Shown here: positions 1 to 6,710 of the stretch, piece by piece | How positions within the stretch are numbered: position 1 is the first letter of the stretch | Layout of the letters: each line of letters starts with the position of its first letter | Assembly: GCA_021732805.1 (NCBI GenBank) | Contig: JAKFUJ010000194.1 | Coordinates: 1-9,866, forward strand | Length of the DNA: 9,866 nt | DNA from: Betaproteobacteria bacterium | Lineage (GTDB): Bacteria; Pseudomonadota; Gammaproteobacteria; Burkholderiales; SG8-41 | Direction: 5' to 3' | Program-made: the position numbers and the translations under genes | Notes under the pieces: model-generated | What the model was told of the DNA's origin: nothing | The model's input: only the letters and a program-made list of their open reading frames with translations | Database searches by the model: none

Positions 1-122
1 TTGCGCTTGGTGCTCTTCTTGGTAAGGATATGGCGCAGATGCGCGCTGCTGCGTTTGAACAATCCGCTGCCCAGCTTTTTGAATCGCTTGGCCGCGCCGC
101 TCTTGCTCTTCATTTTCGGCAT
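1..122 (-). CDS. rpmI: 50S ribosomal protein L35, partial (3' end outside window)
   Basis: Small, very basic protein of the large ribosomal subunit. Only the first 40 codons and part of the 41st are present; the gene runs off the low-coordinate end. The visible N-terminus begins MPKMKSKSGAAKRFKKLGSG and continues with a Lys/Arg-rich stretch ending in KKSTKR, which matches the L35 family from memory. The start is the ATG at 122-120. An AGGAG Shine-Dalgarno at 132-128 lies 5 bases upstream, so this start is preferred over the internal ATG at codon 4. It follows infC with a 63-base gap, the usual infC-rpmI(-rplT) order; rplT would be expected just beyond the window. In enterobacteria this cistron is repressed by L20 through the leader RNA. 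Whether that holds here cannot be seen. Confidence 0.95.
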   Translation of the reverse strand, partial: MPKMKSKSGAAKRFKKLGSGLFKRSSAHLRHILTKKSTKR

Positions 123-146
123 GGTAACTCCTGTTTTAGCCTAGCG

Positions 147-182
147 TCGGGCGCCTGCGTTGCCGCGGGACTTGAGGCCCGA
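147..182 (-). promoter_or_regulatory. Possible structured leader between infC and rpmI
   Basis: The gap before rpmI contains a 6-bp inverted repeat (147-152 with 177-182; TCGGGC/GCCCGA). Inside it, on the minus strand, a GCG-GCAA-CGC element (166-157) could form a short stem capped by a GNRA tetraloop. In E. coli the L20 repressor binds structured RNA in the region ahead of rpmI, so a structure here is plausible. No specific similarity to the E. coli site was established, and short GC-rich repeats also arise by chance. Confidence 0.25.
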
Positions 183-185
183 ACA

Positions 186-827
186 CTACTTCTTTTCAAC
201 GGCTGCAACGTCTTCCGCTACAGCCACCTTGCCCGGCATTGCCGCCGGTTTTGCTACCGCTGCCTTGACCTCAGGCTTCGGTGAACTCCTGGGCGCAGCC
301 GCCTTCGGCTGCACTTTCTTCGGCGCCAGCACCATTACCAGCTGGCGACCTTCCATTTTCGGAAACTGCTCCACTACCGCAAGTTCCAGCAAATCCGTCT
401 TGACCCGTTCCAGCAACCGGATACCGAATTCCTGGTGAGCCATTTCACGCCCCCTGAAACGCAGCGTGATTTTCGCTTTGTCGCCTTCTTCCAGAAACCG
501 GGTCAGGTTACGCAACTTGATCTTGTAATCGCCATCGTCCGTTCCCGGACGAAACTTCACTTCCTTGACGACGATCTGTTTCTGTTTAAGTCGCGCCTCA
601 TGCTGCTTCTTGCTCTCACGGTACTTGAATTTCCCGTAATCCATGACGCGGCACACCGGCGGATTTGCCGTCGGGGCGATTTCGACCAGATCCAATTCCG
701 CCTCTTCCGCCAGCTTGTTGGCTGCGGCTATGCTGATCACGCCGACCTGAGAACCATCGGCCCCGATGACCCGCACTTCCGGAGAGGTGATTTCACCGTT
801 GATCCGGGCTTCTTTTTCCTGAGCTAT
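186..827 (-). CDS. infC: Translation initiation factor IF-3, AUA start, extended C-terminus
   Basis: IF-3 binds the 30S subunit, prevents premature 50S joining and proofreads the start codon and initiator tRNA. The 213-residue product has the N-domain (RINGEI at about 8-13, VMDYGKF at 61-67), a lysine-rich linker, and the C-domain (KFRPGTDDGDY, FLEEGDKAKITLRFRGREMA, and an end near APKK at 168-171). The start is taken as ATA at 827-825. It lies 8 bases after an AAGGAG sequence and restores the conserved RINxEI segment. An in-frame TAA lies just upstream and there is no NUG codon in between; the first NUG, a GTG at 776-774, would delete conserved residues. After APKK there is an extra tail of about 42 residues rich in Ala, Lys, Pro and Val, absent from E. 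coli IF-3 (180 aa). It lies 27 bases after thrS, probably co-transcribed. Confidence 0.95.
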   Translation of the reverse strand: MAQEKEARINGEITSPEVRVIGADGSQVGVISIAAANKLAEEAELDLVEIAPTANPPVCRVMDYGKFKYRESKKQHEARLKQKQIVVKEVKFRPGTDDGDYKIKLRNLTRFLEEGDKAKITLRFRGREMAHQEFGIRLLERVKTDLLELAVVEQFPKMEGRQLVMVLAPKKVQPKAAAPRSSPKPEVKAAVAKPAAMPGKVAVAEDVAAVEKK

Positions 828-841
828 GCGACAAACTCCTT
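825..841 (-). promoter_or_regulatory. infC ribosome binding site and AUA initiation codon
   Basis: Reading the minus strand, AAGGAG (841-836) is followed by 8 bases and then ATA (827-825), continuing in frame into the IF-3 sequence A-Q-E-K-E-A-R-I-N-G. E. coli infC uses AUU, and IF-3 discriminates against that codon to repress its own synthesis. AUA belongs to the same non-NUG class, so the same feedback is inferred here. The strong Shine-Dalgarno fits the need to compensate for a poor start codon. Confidence 0.8.
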
Positions 842-854
842 AATTTCGTGACTC

Positions 855-2771
855 TCAGACTGCGCGCCCTTTCCTTGCAATATCGCTTTTCAAAAGCGAC
901 AAAAAGGCGTCCAGGGACATTTGCCCCAGATCCTCGCCTTTACGGGAACGCACAGCCACCAGTTGTGCCGCCACTTCCTTGTCTCCGACCACCAGCTGGA
1001 AGGGCAGCTTTTGCAGACTATGTTCGCGGATTTTATAGGAAATTTTCTCATTTCTCAAGTCTGCCTCGCCCCGGAAACCCGCCTTTCTCAGGGTTTCTGC
1101 GAGCACTGCCACATACCCGGCCTGAGCTTCTGAAATGTTCATGACGACGGCCTGTACTGGCGCCAGCCAGGCCGGCATCGCGCCAGCATAGTGTTCGATC
1201 AAAATACCGATGAAGCGCTCCAGCGACCCCAGGATGGCCCTGTGCAGCATCACCGGCGTACGCCGGGTATTGTCCTCGGCGACATATTCGGCGCCCAGAC
1301 GCTCCGGCAGCGCAAAATCCAGCTGCAGCGTGCCGCATTGCCAGACCCGGCCCAGTGAATCTTTCAGCGAAAACTCGATTTTGGGGCCATAAAACGCGCC
1401 CTCGCCCGGATTCAGGTCCCAATCCAGGCCTTTGGCGTCCAAAGTCGCCTTCAGCGCCGCCTCAGCACGATCCCAGACCGCATCGTCGCCGATGCGCTTC
1501 GGCGGCCGGGTCGACAGCTTGACCAGTATCTGCTCAAAGCCGAAGTCCGAATAAACTTTGCGCAGCAAATCGATGAAGTCACCGGCTTCACCCTGAATCT
1601 GGTCTTCGGTACAGAAAATATGCGCATCGTCCTGCACGAAACCGCGCACCCGCATCAAGCCGTGCAGCGCGCCCGACGGCTCGTTGCGATGGCAGGATCC
1701 GAATTCGGCTATACGCAGCGGCAGATCGCGATAACTTTTGACGCCTTGATTGAAAATCTGCACATGACCCGGGCAGTTCATCGGTTTCACCGCGTAATCG
1801 CGTTTTTCCGATTCTGTGGTGAACATGTACTCGCGGTAGTTTTCCCAATGCCCGGAGCGCTCCCACAACACGCGGTCCATGATCTGTGGCGTGCGCACTT
1901 CGCGGTAATTCGCTTCGGTCAACAACTGGCGCATGTACTGCTCGATGGCCTGCCAGATCACCCAGCCGTTGGCATGCCAGAACACCATGCCCGGCGCTTC
2001 GTCCTGCATATGGAATAAATCCAGTTGGCGACCGAGTTTGCGATGATCACGCTTCTCGGCCTCCTCCAGCCGGTGCAGATAGGCCTCCTGCTCTTCCTTT
2101 TTTGCCCAGGCCGTGCCGTAGATCCGCTGCAGCATTTCATTTTTCGAATCGCCACGCCAGTACGCTCCGGCCACTTTCATCAGCTTGAATACTTTGAGCT
2201 TGCCGGTGGACGGCACGTGCGGCCCGCGACAGAGATCGATGAAATTGTCCTGCCGGTACAGCGAAATCGGTTCATTCGACGGGATCGAGGCAATGATTTC
2301 GGCCTTGTATTTCTCGCCCATGGCGGAGAAAAACTGCACTGCCTCGTCGCGTGGCATCACCTGGCGATCAACCTTGATGTCACGCTTGACGATTTCTGCC
2401 ATGCGTTTTTCGATCGCGACTAGATCTTCCGGGGTGAAGGGTCGCTTGTAGGCGAAATCATAAAAAAACCCGTCATCGATCACCGGCCCGATGGTCACCT
2501 GCGCATCGGGAAACAGTTCCTTGACCGCGTGCGCCAGCAGATGCGCTGTCGAATGACGCAGGATTTCGAGGCCGTCAGCAGTTTTGTCGGTAATGATCGC
2601 TAGTTCAGCGTCCGCTTCGATGCAATATGAGGTATCGACCAGCTTGCCGTCGACGCGAGCGGCCAGCGCGGCTTTCGCAAGTCCTGCACCGATGGAAGAT
2701 GCGACCTCGGCGACCGTTACCGGGTTTTCGAAAGATCGGACGGAGCCGTCCGGCAATTTGATATTGAGCAT
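855..2771 (-). CDS. thrS: Threonine--tRNA ligase (ThrRS)
   Basis: Cytoplasmic class II synthetase that charges tRNA-Thr and edits Ser-tRNA-Thr; 638 residues against 642 in E. coli. The order is an N-terminal TGS domain (MLNIKLPDGS, about 1-65), an editing domain with the HSTAH pair (His73, His77) and CRGPH (Cys181, His185), the class II catalytic core, and a C-terminal anticodon-binding domain (from about 540). The zinc ligands fall where expected: Cys333 (MNCPGH), His384 (DDAHIF) and His510 (MLHRAIL), one residue off the E. coli numbers. Motif 2 (FGSCHRNEPSGALHGLMRVR) is intact. The ATG at 2771 was chosen because GGA lies 9 bases upstream and MLNI-type starts are familiar in betaproteobacterial ThrRS. 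The ATG at 2780 (641 aa) is the alternative. An upstream in-frame GTG at 2819 lies inside a terminator hairpin and is unlikely to be used. Confidence 0.97.
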   Translation of the reverse strand: MLNIKLPDGSVRSFENPVTVAEVASSIGAGLAKAALAARVDGKLVDTSYCIEADAELAIITDKTADGLEILRHSTAHLLAHAVKELFPDAQVTIGPVIDDGFFYDFAYKRPFTPEDLVAIEKRMAEIVKRDIKVDRQVMPRDEAVQFFSAMGEKYKAEIIASIPSNEPISLYRQDNFIDLCRGPHVPSTGKLKVFKLMKVAGAYWRGDSKNEMLQRIYGTAWAKKEEQEAYLHRLEEAEKRDHRKLGRQLDLFHMQDEAPGMVFWHANGWVIWQAIEQYMRQLLTEANYREVRTPQIMDRVLWERSGHWENYREYMFTTESEKRDYAVKPMNCPGHVQIFNQGVKSYRDLPLRIAEFGSCHRNEPSGALHGLMRVRGFVQDDAHIFCTEDQIQGEAGDFIDLLRKVYSDFGFEQILVKLSTRPPKRIGDDAVWDRAEAALKATLDAKGLDWDLNPGEGAFYGPKIEFSLKDSLGRVWQCGTLQLDFALPERLGAEYVAEDNTRRTPVMLHRAILGSLERFIGILIEHYAGAMPAWLAPVQAVVMNISEAQAGYVAVLAETLRKAGFRGEADLRNEKISYKIREHSLQKLPFQLVVGDKEVAAQLVAVRSRKGEDLGQMSLDAFLSLLKSDIARKGRAV

Positions 2772-2791
2772 GATGTTCATTCCATAACCAC

Positions 2792-2824
2792 AAATAAAAA
2801 AAGTGCGGGCCAACCGCACTTTTT
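2792..2824 (-). terminator. Strong intrinsic terminator just upstream of thrS
   Basis: On the minus strand an 11-bp perfect stem (2824-2814 with 2808-2798; core GTGCGG/CCGCAC extended by five A-T pairs) encloses a 5-base loop. It is followed by seven T residues, an A and further Ts. This is a textbook Rho-independent terminator. Because A and T runs flank both sides it could also work on the plus strand, where no gene is seen. It lies about 150 bases after the oxidoreductase stop codon and ends only about 25 bases before the thrS start. It therefore either ends the upstream operon or attenuates thrS. Confidence 0.85.
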
Positions 2825-2848
2825 ATTGCCGCCCTACCGTATTGTCCA
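2820..2848 (-). promoter_or_regulatory. Candidate sigma-70 promoter for thrS-infC-rpmI
   Basis: On the minus strand TGGACA (2848-2843, five of six matches to TTGACA) is separated by 17 bases from TAAAAA (2825-2820, four of six matches to TATAAT). If real, transcription would begin near 2813, inside the terminator hairpin. The thrS mRNA would then lack the 5' arm and escape termination, while read-through from upstream would be stopped. This is a by-eye match only; other promoter placements further upstream are possible. Confidence 0.35.
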
Positions 2849-2862
2849 ATAATATCATGGAC
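2844..2862. repeat. Short inverted repeat around the candidate -35 region
   Basis: GTCCA (2844-2848) and TGGAC (2858-2862) form a 5-bp inverted repeat around a 9-base AT-rich spacer, overlapping the candidate -35 hexamer of the thrS promoter. It could be an operator or a weak RNA hairpin, but five base pairs is within reach of chance. Confidence 0.25.
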
Positions 2863-2973
2863 CTATTGCAATGCGGCTAAAACACCTTTCGCGACGCTCA
2901 CGGTCTGGTTCAACACCCGTTTTGGCCGTTTTCACCCGCAGCCTGATTGCGAATCACACCACCCTGAACCGCA

Positions 2974-5376
2974 TCACTTGCCCGCATAGTCGAGGAATTT
3001 TTCCGGGCTGACCCGGATGGCAGCACCGGTTGGACAGGCGCGCACACAGGCTGCTCCTCCGGACAGATCCTTGCACATATCGCATTTCACGGCTTTCTTC
3101 GGCTGATCCTTGTTGACGGCCCTGCGCACCCGCCCAGGTTCGGCGCCAACACCCAGCAGCAGCCAGGTCCATAAGCTTGAAGGTGGATGCCTGGAATCGG
3201 CAGGCCCCATCTGTATCACGCCATATGGACAGTTCCGCTGACAATTGCCACAACCTATGCAAGTGTCCTTGATGAACACCTCACCATTGGAATTACGGTG
3301 GATCGCATCCGGCGGGCAATCGGTCATGCACAGAGGATTCTCGCAATGCCGGCATGACGTCGGCACATGAATATTCGCAAAAGTCGGACCGGCTTGCCGG
3401 TCCAGACGTGAAGTACCGTCATGCGTATCGGCGCAGGCTTTTTCACATTGGTCACAGCGTATGCACAGCCCCTCGTCTATCAGCAACACATCGGTGGCAT
3501 CACCGAGTCCCTGATTGATCAAAAAACTGATCAGACTGCCCGAATCCGGTCCGGTCTCGCGCTTCACGTTTTGTGTAAATCGCTCGAACGCACGCGCTTG
3601 CACCCCGCCACGCAGCGTCGGATTCCGACTCAGGACTTCGTTGAACACTTTGGCCTGAAGCAATATCGTTTCAGTATTCACGGCGGCGCGCACAGTCGCT
3701 GAGCGAGGCACGTCAGACAACAGCGCCATTTCGCCGACGTAATTACCGGCGGCGACGTAAGACAGAACGACTTCTTTCCCGCCGATCTGGTGCGAAATCA
3801 TCACCGACCCGCGCCGGACAAGATGCAATCCATCCGCCGCGTCACCCTCCTTGAACAACGCGGCGCCTGCGGGAAATTTTTTGATTGTCGCGCCCGCGAC
3901 AATTTCGTTCAGATCGTCGTCCGACAACCAGGGAGCGATGTACGCACGCACCGTGCGCCGCAATGAAATCTGGTCAATCCTCTGTCGCACTGACTCGACA
4001 CTGCTGATGAGTTTAAGCATCGAGCGGCGCGGCGTCTCGATCAACATACACCGATCTCCAGCGTGCACCGTGCTGGAACGACGCCTCCCGGAAAGCAGGC
4101 CCATTTCTCCGAAAAATTCTCCCTTACCCAGGCGAAGATGCTTTTTGCCTTCTTTGCCCGAAATTTCAATAAACACTTCGCCCTGAACAACAGTGAAAAA
4201 ACTATTCGTATAGTCGTTGATGTTGAAGATCACTTCCCCTGTTCTTGGCGCTCTCACATCACTGTCAAGAAGGAATTCACGGAGTTGCAATGCGGACATT
4301 TCCGAAAGCAGGGGCACGTTCCGCTGTACCAGTGCCAGCGCATCAGCGACCGACGCATTAGGCGCAACATGGGCATATTTCTTTTTCAGCAGTGGCTCGT
4401 CGGCCGGCTCAACCGGGTTGCCGCATATGTATTCAATGACCTCGTAACCCTGATTCATTGCCTGCTTGATCAGGGGATATCCTCCCAGTGCGCCAATGAT
4501 ATAAAGACCCGGCACACTGGACTCATAGGTTGCGGATAACTGTGGCAGTGCATTTGCATTCGCACTTGAAAAACGCACACCGAACCCTTCGACCAGCTTT
4601 CGCGGTGGAGTCGCGCCAAGACGTGCAATGATGCGGTCGCAGGCAATCGACTCGATACCCTGCGGCGTCTGAGCCACAAAACACCCCGGTTTACCGTCGA
4701 TTTCACCAACCTTCACTTCAACAGCGGTCGTGCCGTATCGACACTCCATTTTTCCGCCACTGATCGCCGCCAGAACCAGATCCAGGTTGCCCTGTTTCAG
4801 TCTGGCGAACTCGTCGTTGCGATTGATGATGATGACCCGATTGTCATCAATCAGCGCCAGTGCATTCTCAATTGCAGCATCGCCGGCGCCGACCACGACG
4901 ATGGTCTCCCCGCTGTACGCGCCGGGGTCATCAAGCTGGTATTGCACCAGATCCGCATCATCGCCGGGCACACCGAGCTTGCGCAGATTGCCCTGCATGC
5001 CTATGCACAAAACAACATGTTCGGCGAAGTATTTTCCGCCGCTTGCCGTACCAATCTCGAACGCACCTTTCGCGCCGGAAATATTGGTAACGCTGGAGCC
5101 GAACAGAATGTTGACCTTGTGCTTGCGCAGATCTTCATTCCACTTTGTCAGAACGTCTTCACGCTTGCCGGCGCCAAAACGCATCGGGCTGCGCAACGGC
5201 AGAACGCCCGGCTCCGCCATCACATGTTTGCCCTTCTGGTAATGATAAATCGTGTGTGAAGGGTGTTTTTCAGACTCCAGAAGCAAATGGGAAATACCCA
5301 GTTCCGCGGCATGCGCTGCGCAGGACAGCCCGCCGGGACCGGAGCCAATCACCGCAACGCGGAATGAAGATGTCAT
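2974..5376 (-). CDS. FAD/NAD(P) oxidoreductase with two cyclic-nucleotide-binding domains and four [4Fe-4S] clusters
   Basis: An 800-residue three-module redox protein of unknown exact function. Residues 1-320 form a thioredoxin-reductase/YpdA-like flavoprotein with an FAD-binding GSGPGG (11-16) and a second dinucleotide-binding GAGDAA (163-168), but no CxxC disulfide. Residues about 345-590 carry two CRP-like cyclic-nucleotide-binding domains. Their phosphate cassettes are FGEMGLLSGRRRSSTV (422-437) and VGEMALLSDVPRSATV (547-562), each keeping the Glu and Arg (Arg433, Arg558). Residues 638-781 hold four cysteine groups (638/641/644/648, 675/678/683/687, 706/709/712/716, 765/768/777/781), the DmsB-type pattern for four [4Fe-4S] clusters. 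There is no signal peptide, so a cytoplasmic location is inferred. The start ATG overlaps the upstream stop as ATGA and has a good Shine-Dalgarno. It probably passes electrons between NAD(P)H and a ferredoxin-like path tied to the neighbouring cytochromes, gated by cAMP or cGMP (inference). Confidence 0.9.
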   Translation of the reverse strand: MTSSFRVAVIGSGPGGLSCAAHAAELGISHLLLESEKHPSHTIYHYQKGKHVMAEPGVLPLRSPMRFGAGKREDVLTKWNEDLRKHKVNILFGSSVTNISGAKGAFEIGTASGGKYFAEHVVLCIGMQGNLRKLGVPGDDADLVQYQLDDPGAYSGETIVVVGAGDAAIENALALIDDNRVIIINRNDEFARLKQGNLDLVLAAISGGKMECRYGTTAVEVKVGEIDGKPGCFVAQTPQGIESIACDRIIARLGATPPRKLVEGFGVRFSSANANALPQLSATYESSVPGLYIIGALGGYPLIKQAMNQGYEVIEYICGNPVEPADEPLLKKKYAHVAPNASVADALALVQRNVPLLSEMSALQLREFLLDSDVRAPRTGEVIFNINDYTNSFFTVVQGEVFIEISGKEGKKHLRLGKGEFFGEMGLLSGRRRSSTVHAGDRCMLIETPRRSMLKLISSVESVRQRIDQISLRRTVRAYIAPWLSDDDLNEIVAGATIKKFPAGAALFKEGDAADGLHLVRRGSVMISHQIGGKEVVLSYVAAGNYVGEMALLSDVPRSATVRAAVNTETILLQAKVFNEVLSRNPTLRGGVQARAFERFTQNVKRETGPDSGSLISFLINQGLGDATDVLLIDEGLCIRCDQCEKACADTHDGTSRLDRQAGPTFANIHVPTSCRHCENPLCMTDCPPDAIHRNSNGEVFIKDTCIGCGNCQRNCPYGVIQMGPADSRHPPSSLWTWLLLGVGAEPGRVRRAVNKDQPKKAVKCDMCKDLSGGAACVRACPTGAAIRVSPEKFLDYAGK

Positions 5377-6710
5377 CGGTTCGCTCCCTTGTTGATACTC
5401 GAACGCAGATCGCTCAATACTGTTGCAAATGCAGCGGAGGAATACTTTTCATCATCTTTCAGCAAGGACAGCAGTTTGCGAATTCCCGGGCTTATCGTCG
5501 TCGCACCTACAAAACCCCGCCTCGCCATGAAATCCCCGATTGCCTGCAGCGCCATCACCGCCTGCTCCGCGCCCTGGTAATCGCCGTACTGCCCCGATAA
5601 ACCGTCGTCAATCAGACCGAGCAGCATGCCTTTTAGATCGTTTTCCGAAAATCGATACGCACTGATGCCAGGCACCAAGCGTGCCAGATACTCCTGGACA
5701 GCGCGCGCATGAACCAGCGCATTATCACCAGCAGCGATCGCACGATGCAGGCTCTCTACCTCCTGCGCGAAACGAGCTGAGCCCGCGCTATCCACCCGGC
5801 GCGCGATTTGCTGCACCATCAGCAGGCTGGCGTCATTCAAGCGGACTACACCTGGCCCCACGCCCAGCCTCACCCCAGCATTGCGCAAATCCGACATCGG
5901 GCGGTGGCAGGCATGACAGTCAAAAAGCACCAGCTCCGGGAATAAGCCGTTGCGGCCCCGCGCCGGATCGTTGAGGATTTCGAGCAGCTCGTGAGCTGCA
6001 ATCGCCTGCCCGATCGCCCAGATCTTGACGCCGTCCCACAGCTGCAGGTCTCCTTTGGCAGATCGTGCCTGAAAATGCGGCGGTTGAATCTGCGTGAATG
6101 TATCAAGTTCGAAGCTCATGCGCGGGTGGCCTGCCGCCATCAACCTGTGCGTCACGAATTTCCGTTTCGTGCCGAAGTGACAACTCAGACACAGTCGTGC
6201 CCGCGCCTCGTAATCCGAAGCCGGGTACAGGCCATTCGTCAGATTATCCTGGTGACGCGCACCGCGCTCGACGTGGCTTTGCAGCCAGCGCCCGGCAGGG
6301 CCGTGACAGGCTTCGCACGATACTCCATCAGACATCACGAATTGTTCGCCGCGCTTCGCCGGCGGGACATTGTGTGCATGGCAATCGAGACAGAGATCGG
6401 CACGGTGCGCGGGCTCGCCAAGTCCAAGCTTGCGGACAATCTCCTTCGACCGGTCATTAAGCAACACGGAATACGCACGGGCATGTTTGTCGCGGCGCGA
6501 CCAGGTGATGAATTCGTTCTGCAGGACTCGCGAGTTCGTCCATTTTTCGATCGCGCCATGACACAGACTGCTCGCGCAGGTTGCCACACCCATCGATTTA
6601 TGCAACGAGTCTTGCGGCAGCACTGGCGCTGCGGCCGAAACCACGGGCAGCAGCACAATTACGGTCAGGATTACCGACAATGCTGGAGACATGCGAAACA
6701 TCATCATCAT
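5373..6710 (-). CDS. Secreted cytochrome c554-like multiheme protein (five heme motifs)
   Basis: A 445-residue exported cytochrome. An N-terminal signal peptide (Met-rich start, hydrophobic core LSVILTVIVLLPVV, cleavage near SAA, about residues 26-28) sends it to the periplasm. Heme sites, numbered from the ATG at 6710, are CASSLCH (45-51, a CX4CH motif), CLDCH (107-111), CEACH (132-136), CLSCH (174-178) and CHACH (265-269). A W-x5-HA segment (His76) resembles distal heme-ligand regions of the cytochrome c554 family. After the last heme there are about 175 residues without cysteines, probably helical. The start was chosen among four consecutive ATG codons because the first forms an ATGA overlap with the preceding stop; an ATG at 6746 would put charged residues ahead of the signal peptide. 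It likely relays electrons in the periplasm. The partners and terminal acceptor are unknown. Confidence 0.88.
   Translation of the reverse strand: MMMMFRMSPALSVILTVIVLLPVVSAAAPVLPQDSLHKSMGVATCASSLCHGAIEKWTNSRVLQNEFITWSRRDKHARAYSVLLNDRSKEIVRKLGLGEPAHRADLCLDCHAHNVPPAKRGEQFVMSDGVSCEACHGPAGRWLQSHVERGARHQDNLTNGLYPASDYEARARLCLSCHFGTKRKFVTHRLMAAGHPRMSFELDTFTQIQPPHFQARSAKGDLQLWDGVKIWAIGQAIAAHELLEILNDPARGRNGLFPELVLFDCHACHRPMSDLRNAGVRLGVGPGVVRLNDASLLMVQQIARRVDSAGSARFAQEVESLHRAIAAGDNALVHARAVQEYLARLVPGISAYRFSENDLKGMLLGLIDDGLSGQYGDYQGAEQAVMALQAIGDFMARRGFVGATTISPGIRKLLSLLKDDEKYSSAAFATVLSDLRSSINKGANR
5384..5390 (-). promoter_or_regulatory. Ribosome binding site inside the end of the upstream cytochrome gene
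   Basis: AAGGGAG on the minus strand lies 7 bases before the ATG at 5376 and is embedded in the last codons of the c554-like cytochrome gene. With the ATGA stop/start overlap it supports the chosen start of the oxidoreductase and predicts translational coupling. Confidence 0.7.

Larger units (their letters stand above)
2772..2973. other. Intergenic region between electron-transfer operon and thrS
   Basis: This 202-base gap is the only sizeable non-coding stretch. Its thrS-proximal part (2792-2862) holds the terminator, a candidate promoter and an inverted repeat, listed separately. The part from 2863 to 2973 shows nothing convincing: one short inverted repeat (TGATT-gcg-AATCA, 2944-2956) matches neither FNR nor CRP spacing. 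No obvious terminator immediately follows the stop codon of the upstream oxidoreductase gene. Confidence 0.8.

Noticed and set aside
774..776. GTG as the infC start (196 residues)
   Set aside because: It drops the conserved RINGEI segment and lacks a ribosome binding site, while the upstream ATA has a well placed one.
2817..2819. GTG as the thrS start (654 residues)
   Set aside because: It lies inside the terminator hairpin, has no clear Shine-Dalgarno and adds residues not expected ahead of the TGS domain.
2944..2956. TGATT-gcg-AATCA inverted repeat as an FNR or CRP site
   Set aside because: The half-sites are one base too far apart for FNR (TTGAT-N4-ATCAA), and CRP half-sites do not align at N6 spacing. 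It also follows the redox operon rather than preceding it.
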